A DNA stretch of 64,000 nucleotides. Source: Promethearchaeota archaeon. Lineage in GTDB: Archaea; Asgardarchaeota; Lokiarchaeia; Sigyniarchaeales; SOKP01. Of the stretch, positions 60,168 through 64,000 are shown one piece after another. The stretch lies in NCBI GenBank assembly GCA_016840085.1, contig JAEOTA010000019.1:1-64000 (forward strand). The letters are read 5' to 3'. Both the position numbers and the translations under genes were made by a program. Every line of letters begins with the position of its first letter. Position 1 is the first letter of the stretch. The notes beneath the pieces are model-generated. The model was not told where the DNA came from. It made no database searches and worked only from the letters and a program-made list of their open reading frames with translations.

Positions 60168-60430
60168 TAAGATTTCCCCTGATATAATTTATTTTTATCA
60201 TGTTCTATTTCTTTTTTGCGTTCTTTAGAGATTTCTTCAATGATCTTGATACCTGTCTCCTTATCTAATATTGATTGCATTTTCTTATCCGAAAGATAAG
60301 GTAATATTTTAATTCCTTCTAAAGGGTGATCAATAATTATTACTTTATCACCATCCTTCCATCCATATTTCTTCCTTATTTCTGAAGGAATCGTTATGCG
60401 TCCATGATTGCTTATATTTGTTATTGTCAT
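60167..60430 (-). CDS. AbrB/SpoVT-type antitoxin
   Basis: MTITNISNHGRITIPSEIRKKYGWKDGDKVIII; ATG at 60430 chosen. Confidence 0.85.
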   Translation of the reverse strand: MTITNISNHGRITIPSEIRKKYGWKDGDKVIIIDHPLEGIKILPYLSDKKMQSILDKETGIKIIEEISKERKKEIEHDKNKLYQGKS

Positions 60431-60736
60431 GGTATATAAATAGAAAATTAAGAATTTAAATATGCTTACAATTTTCAAAAATTGCTAAGCACATTGTATA
60501 AGATTATAAAATGTTTGGTAACACTTTGGAATAATAAATATTACTTTCACCCTCCATTCTTACTTGATTACGATATTAAAAAAAACGAGTAGAAATAAAA
60601 TAATATCGCTCAATTAAATTATTTGATTTCTAAAGACCAATTTTTATACAATAGAGTGAATTAAAAATTTATCAATAGGAATAAATCAATTTTCTCTAAA
60701 CCAATTTTGATTTCAGTCATATCTGTAACTTGGTAT

Positions 60737-62329
60737 TTATTTAGAAACTAGCTTGTCCTGTCCATCTGTTAGCCAATCAATATCCACTTTTATTAAAGTT
60801 ATAGATTCACGCAAATCGTACTTCCCAGCTTCAAACAATATGCAGATGGTATAATCTGATAAGATTGTAATGGAAGAATAGGCTGAAGGTCCTGCATAGA
60901 CCTGTTTCGAAACATTCCATGTTTCTCCCTCATCATAACTCATCCTGAGAGTAAAATGTCCTCGAGAAAAGAAATTAGGGTTAGAAAATAACACTCGAGA
61001 TCGCATATGAGTAGATGTATTTGTGAAGCGGAATACGGATGCTTGAGTGCCAGCTTCAGGAAGATCTTTTGCATAATAATACGATTCCCATGCTTCTCCG
61101 CCATTATAACTCCAAGCTATTAATCTGTTTCCACCTCGACCAACACGACAATTAATAACCAGCGACCCATTTAAACTTTCAAATACTTGTGGTTCTTCAC
61201 CTTCTCCAACATAAGCTCCTTTTTGCCAAGTAATTCCATTATCATCACTAAAAACAACACAAGCACCTCCGATATTCGCTGGAATAATTAATCGACCATT
61301 TGACATTTGAATTCCATTACCTGGCCCTGTTGCGCAGTATAATCCTTCGGAATCTAACTCTTGTGTAAGTTCTCTAGGCTCTGACCATGTAATTCCAAGA
61401 TCAGTACTACTCATAATAAAAATCCGCTTATAATCTACACAGAACGGTAAAAATAGTGTTTGAGTATCATTATCGAATATAGGACAAGGATTATGCACCG
61501 TATGTTCTCCTCTATTTTGTAAAACCTGCAAATCTCCCCATGTCTCACCTCCATCAAAGCTTCTCTTCATTACAATGTCTATATCTCCCCAATCTGCCAT
61601 CGCATCCCACCGAGATTCACAAAATGCCAACATGATATCATTAGGCAATACAATTAAAGCAGGAATTCGATACCCACGACCTATCTGATTTCCTACAAAT
61701 ATCTTTTGACGCTGAACACCACTAGCCCATTGTGGATTCCAAAATGCCATTATAACTCCAAATGAACCAAACACAAATAGAAACACAATTCCTGATACAG
61801 TTAAACCTCTCATCAACCGAGCTTCCCTCTTAAATCGAAATTTTTCCAAAAATAATTTGATGCTACCGATTATAAGAAGAGCAGCATATCCAAAAAAAGG
61901 AATACCAAGAATTACGATTAGAATGATGGGTATAGCTTCTGCTGACCCTAAATAAAGTAATCTAAAAATAAAAAAAAGCACAATACCTACAAATATATTC
62001 CATATCGCCCAAAATAATAACCAAGCTAATCTGGCATTTTTATTCGAGATTTTTTCAATTAATAACCCTCGTAATCTGTCTGATCTTTTACTTAATACAG
62101 CCATAATCACACTATATATTGTTCCACCAATTAATAACGCAGTAAACACATATAATATCCACTCATTCTCAGCAACGATTAAAAATTCACCTCCAAACAT
62201 CATAATAAAAATAAAAGCCACGCCACCTAATAAAACAGCAAAAATTGTTAGTAGAATTCCTAAATAAATGTCCCATTTATAAGTTTTAGTTAAAATTTGA
62301 TTGTGTGTTTTTTGTTCTTCTTTATCCAT
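60737..62329 (-). CDS. Sialidase-like BNR/Asp-box propeller with N-terminal multi-TM domain
   Basis: Five Asp-boxes (SFDGGETWG, SSTDLGITWS, SDDNGITWQ, SYNGGEAWE, SYDEGETWN) after ~5 TM helices; RxPALIVL. Confidence 0.87.
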   Translation of the reverse strand: MDKEEQKTHNQILTKTYKWDIYLGILLTIFAVLLGGVAFIFIMMFGGEFLIVAENEWILYVFTALLIGGTIYSVIMAVLSKRSDRLRGLLIEKISNKNARLAWLLFWAIWNIFVGIVLFFIFRLLYLGSAEAIPIILIVILGIPFFGYAALLIIGSIKLFLEKFRFKREARLMRGLTVSGIVFLFVFGSFGVIMAFWNPQWASGVQRQKIFVGNQIGRGYRIPALIVLPNDIMLAFCESRWDAMADWGDIDIVMKRSFDGGETWGDLQVLQNRGEHTVHNPCPIFDNDTQTLFLPFCVDYKRIFIMSSTDLGITWSEPRELTQELDSEGLYCATGPGNGIQMSNGRLIIPANIGGACVVFSDDNGITWQKGAYVGEGEEPQVFESLNGSLVINCRVGRGGNRLIAWSYNGGEAWESYYYAKDLPEAGTQASVFRFTNTSTHMRSRVLFSNPNFFSRGHFTLRMSYDEGETWNVSKQVYAGPSAYSSITILSDYTICILFEAGKYDLRESITLIKVDIDWLTDGQDKLVSK

Positions 62330-62622
62330 TAATTTAATCCTCTCTAGTTTATCAATATGAAAGTTGATTCATTATTATTTAATATTCACACTACACATTT
62401 AAAAAGATAATTTTTATGTAAAGTTATTGATTATCTTAAGAATATTTTCTATTCTTAATTTCTCCCTTATCTCTTCATCTAAAATATCCACACCTGTAAT
62501 CATTTTCATTCATATATCACCTTCCAATCAATTTTTGACAAAAATGTGCATTTATATATTTATATTTTTTTATCAATACTTGGAAGGACAAGTCATAAAA
62601 AAAGGGACGAATTAGTATAAAA

Positions 62623-63702
62623 ATGGGATTATTTAAGAAAAGGAGAGAAAAGCCAGATAAGATATTTAAGATAAATGATTTAGTGGACTTAAGATTAATA
62701 AATAACAAGACTCATATCTATATCAAGAATAAACCATTCATTATTTGTGCCCATTTACTAATAAATATTCCAGTTGAGAGTATTCACAGTTATGATGATA
62801 TTAAATCAATTGATGAGACTATAGAATTATTTAAATCAAAGGAGAGAGTCCAATATATGATATCTCCAGAAGAAGAATTCATGGGACATTGTTCAAACAT
62901 TCAGGCATTTTTCGAGAACGGATTAAATACAGACATTTTGCATACAAATATAGCATTTCCGTTATTACAAAAATTAGTAGAACTGAAATTCGAACCAGCC
63001 CGAAGAGTCTTCAAGGAAGAAATAGTAATAAGATTTAATAAGGGCACTAAAAGTTCAAGATTTTTCTTAAGTTCAGAAGGATATCTCGATCATCTTAATG
63101 GAGAAGAGAAACAGGCATTGAGAGGTTATAAACCTACTTGGTTTCAAAGAAGGGTCTCTCCTGATTTTATGTTAAAAATAGTTATTTTAGGTGATGATAA
63201 TGTGGGAAGATCAACTTTAGTACTCGACTATTTAAACTCACGGGGTTACAATCCTCGTGCCCCTATTGGAGTAAATTTTGCCACAAAAGACATAGTATTA
63301 AATAACCATAGTGTTAGATTACAGATTTGGTTTCTTTCTAATCTTAAACTATACGAAAAGCTTTTTAAATTTTATTTATCTGGAACGTTAGGAGCAATAA
63401 TAATGTATGATATCACTAACATCAATTCTATGAATAGTGTCCCTAAATGGATTCACACTATTAGAGCAAATAAATGGGTTCAATCCAGAGGAGATATTCC
63501 GATACTCTTGGTAGGGAATAAATTTGATTTAAAAGAAAACCGAGTAGTATCCAAAGAAGAGGGAATCAAAATCAAAAATAAATTCAATCTAACAGGTTGT
63601 ATGGAAATTTCTTTGAGAACAGGAAAAAATGTTGCTGAGATGTTTGATGAGATTACGAAGCTGATACATTTGCATCAAATTTTGTATATATATAAATACT
63701 AA
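62623..63702 (+). CDS. Small-GTPase-like protein with ~180-aa N-terminal extension; degenerate G motifs
   Basis: KIVILGDDNVGRSTLVL, IGVNFATKDIVL, IWFLSNLKLY, IMYDITNINS, LLVGNKFDLKENR. Confidence 0.85.
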   Translation: MGLFKKRREKPDKIFKINDLVDLRLINNKTHIYIKNKPFIICAHLLINIPVESIHSYDDIKSIDETIELFKSKERVQYMISPEEEFMGHCSNIQAFFENGLNTDILHTNIAFPLLQKLVELKFEPARRVFKEEIVIRFNKGTKSSRFFLSSEGYLDHLNGEEKQALRGYKPTWFQRRVSPDFMLKIVILGDDNVGRSTLVLDYLNSRGYNPRAPIGVNFATKDIVLNNHSVRLQIWFLSNLKLYEKLFKFYLSGTLGAIIMYDITNINSMNSVPKWIHTIRANKWVQSRGDIPILLVGNKFDLKENRVVSKEEGIKIKNKFNLTGCMEISLRTGKNVAEMFDEITKLIHLHQILYIYKY

Positions 63703-63761
63703 TATCTATAAAAAACGGACATTACATTAATTATGATTGGTATTTATGTACTATTTTTATT

Positions 63762-64000
63762 TCAAATCTTCTCTTTTTCTATATTACTTATATCAATTCC
63801 AAGTTGATACGCTTCTTCTAATTGATCTTGGCACATATTAATTGGAATATCTTTTTGTTCGTCTTTATTATAGGTACAGCATATAATTATGAATAATTTG
63901 ATGTTAAAAAATGGCGCTATCCGTTCAAAAAATGCAACTGTTGATTCACAGTGATGGCGATAAGTAATTATGACTACAAATGTTTTGTTTCCAAAATCCT
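63762..64000 (-). CDS. C-terminal part of an unidentified protein, partial at the window edge
   Basis: Open frame DFGNKTFVVIITYRHHCESTVAFFERIAPFFNIKLFIIICCTYNKDEQKDIPINMCQDQLEEAYQLGIDISNIEKEKI*. Confidence 0.6.
   Translation of the reverse strand, partial: DFGNKTFVVIITYRHHCESTVAFFERIAPFFNIKLFIIICCTYNKDEQKDIPINMCQDQLEEAYQLGIDISNIEKEKI

Noticed and set aside
1-64000. tRNA, rRNA and CRISPR loci
   Set aside because: None recognised by eye; intergenic regions are mostly short and very AT-rich. tRNAscan-SE and Infernal would be needed to exclude them.

Overview
AT-rich archaeal window. The gene content suggests an Asgard archaeon close to Lokiarchaeia: three Ras/Rab-like small GTPases, two longin-like proteins, a caspase-like surface protein, aldehyde:ferredoxin oxidoreductase and many Fe-S proteins. 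That taxonomic placement is inferred from families, not from a search. About 50 CDS are supportable. Main highlights: (1) a peroxiredoxin-like gene at 16208-16672 with an in-frame TGA exactly at the first Cys of the CPYC motif (H-U-P-Y-C), so a strong selenoprotein candidate missed by the ORF track, followed by a 3'UTR that can fold into a compact three-way junction; (2) a membrane-sensor/longin + soluble longin + small GTPase cluster (51093-54529); (3) a transmembrane caspase-like protein with an insertion in its catalytic domain, Ca-binding DxDxDG repeats and a C-terminal zinc ribbon, abutting a second Cys-rich membrane protein (32916-35807); (4) an 883-aa two-TM protein with exact 72-bp and 411-bp period repeats (55691-58342); (5) two unannotated 50-aa paralogous zinc-finger microproteins (9195-9347, 15545-15697) sharing a promoter-like upstream block; (6) many decayed partial copies of genes that are intact elsewhere in the window (RNase H, msrA, EFR1-type ferredoxin, methyltransferase, acyl-CoA dehydrogenase 5' end, Cys-rich protein); (7) several ORFs that lack an ATG/GTG/TTG start although homology or a signal peptide requires one. 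No rRNA, tRNA or CRISPR array was recognised by eye.
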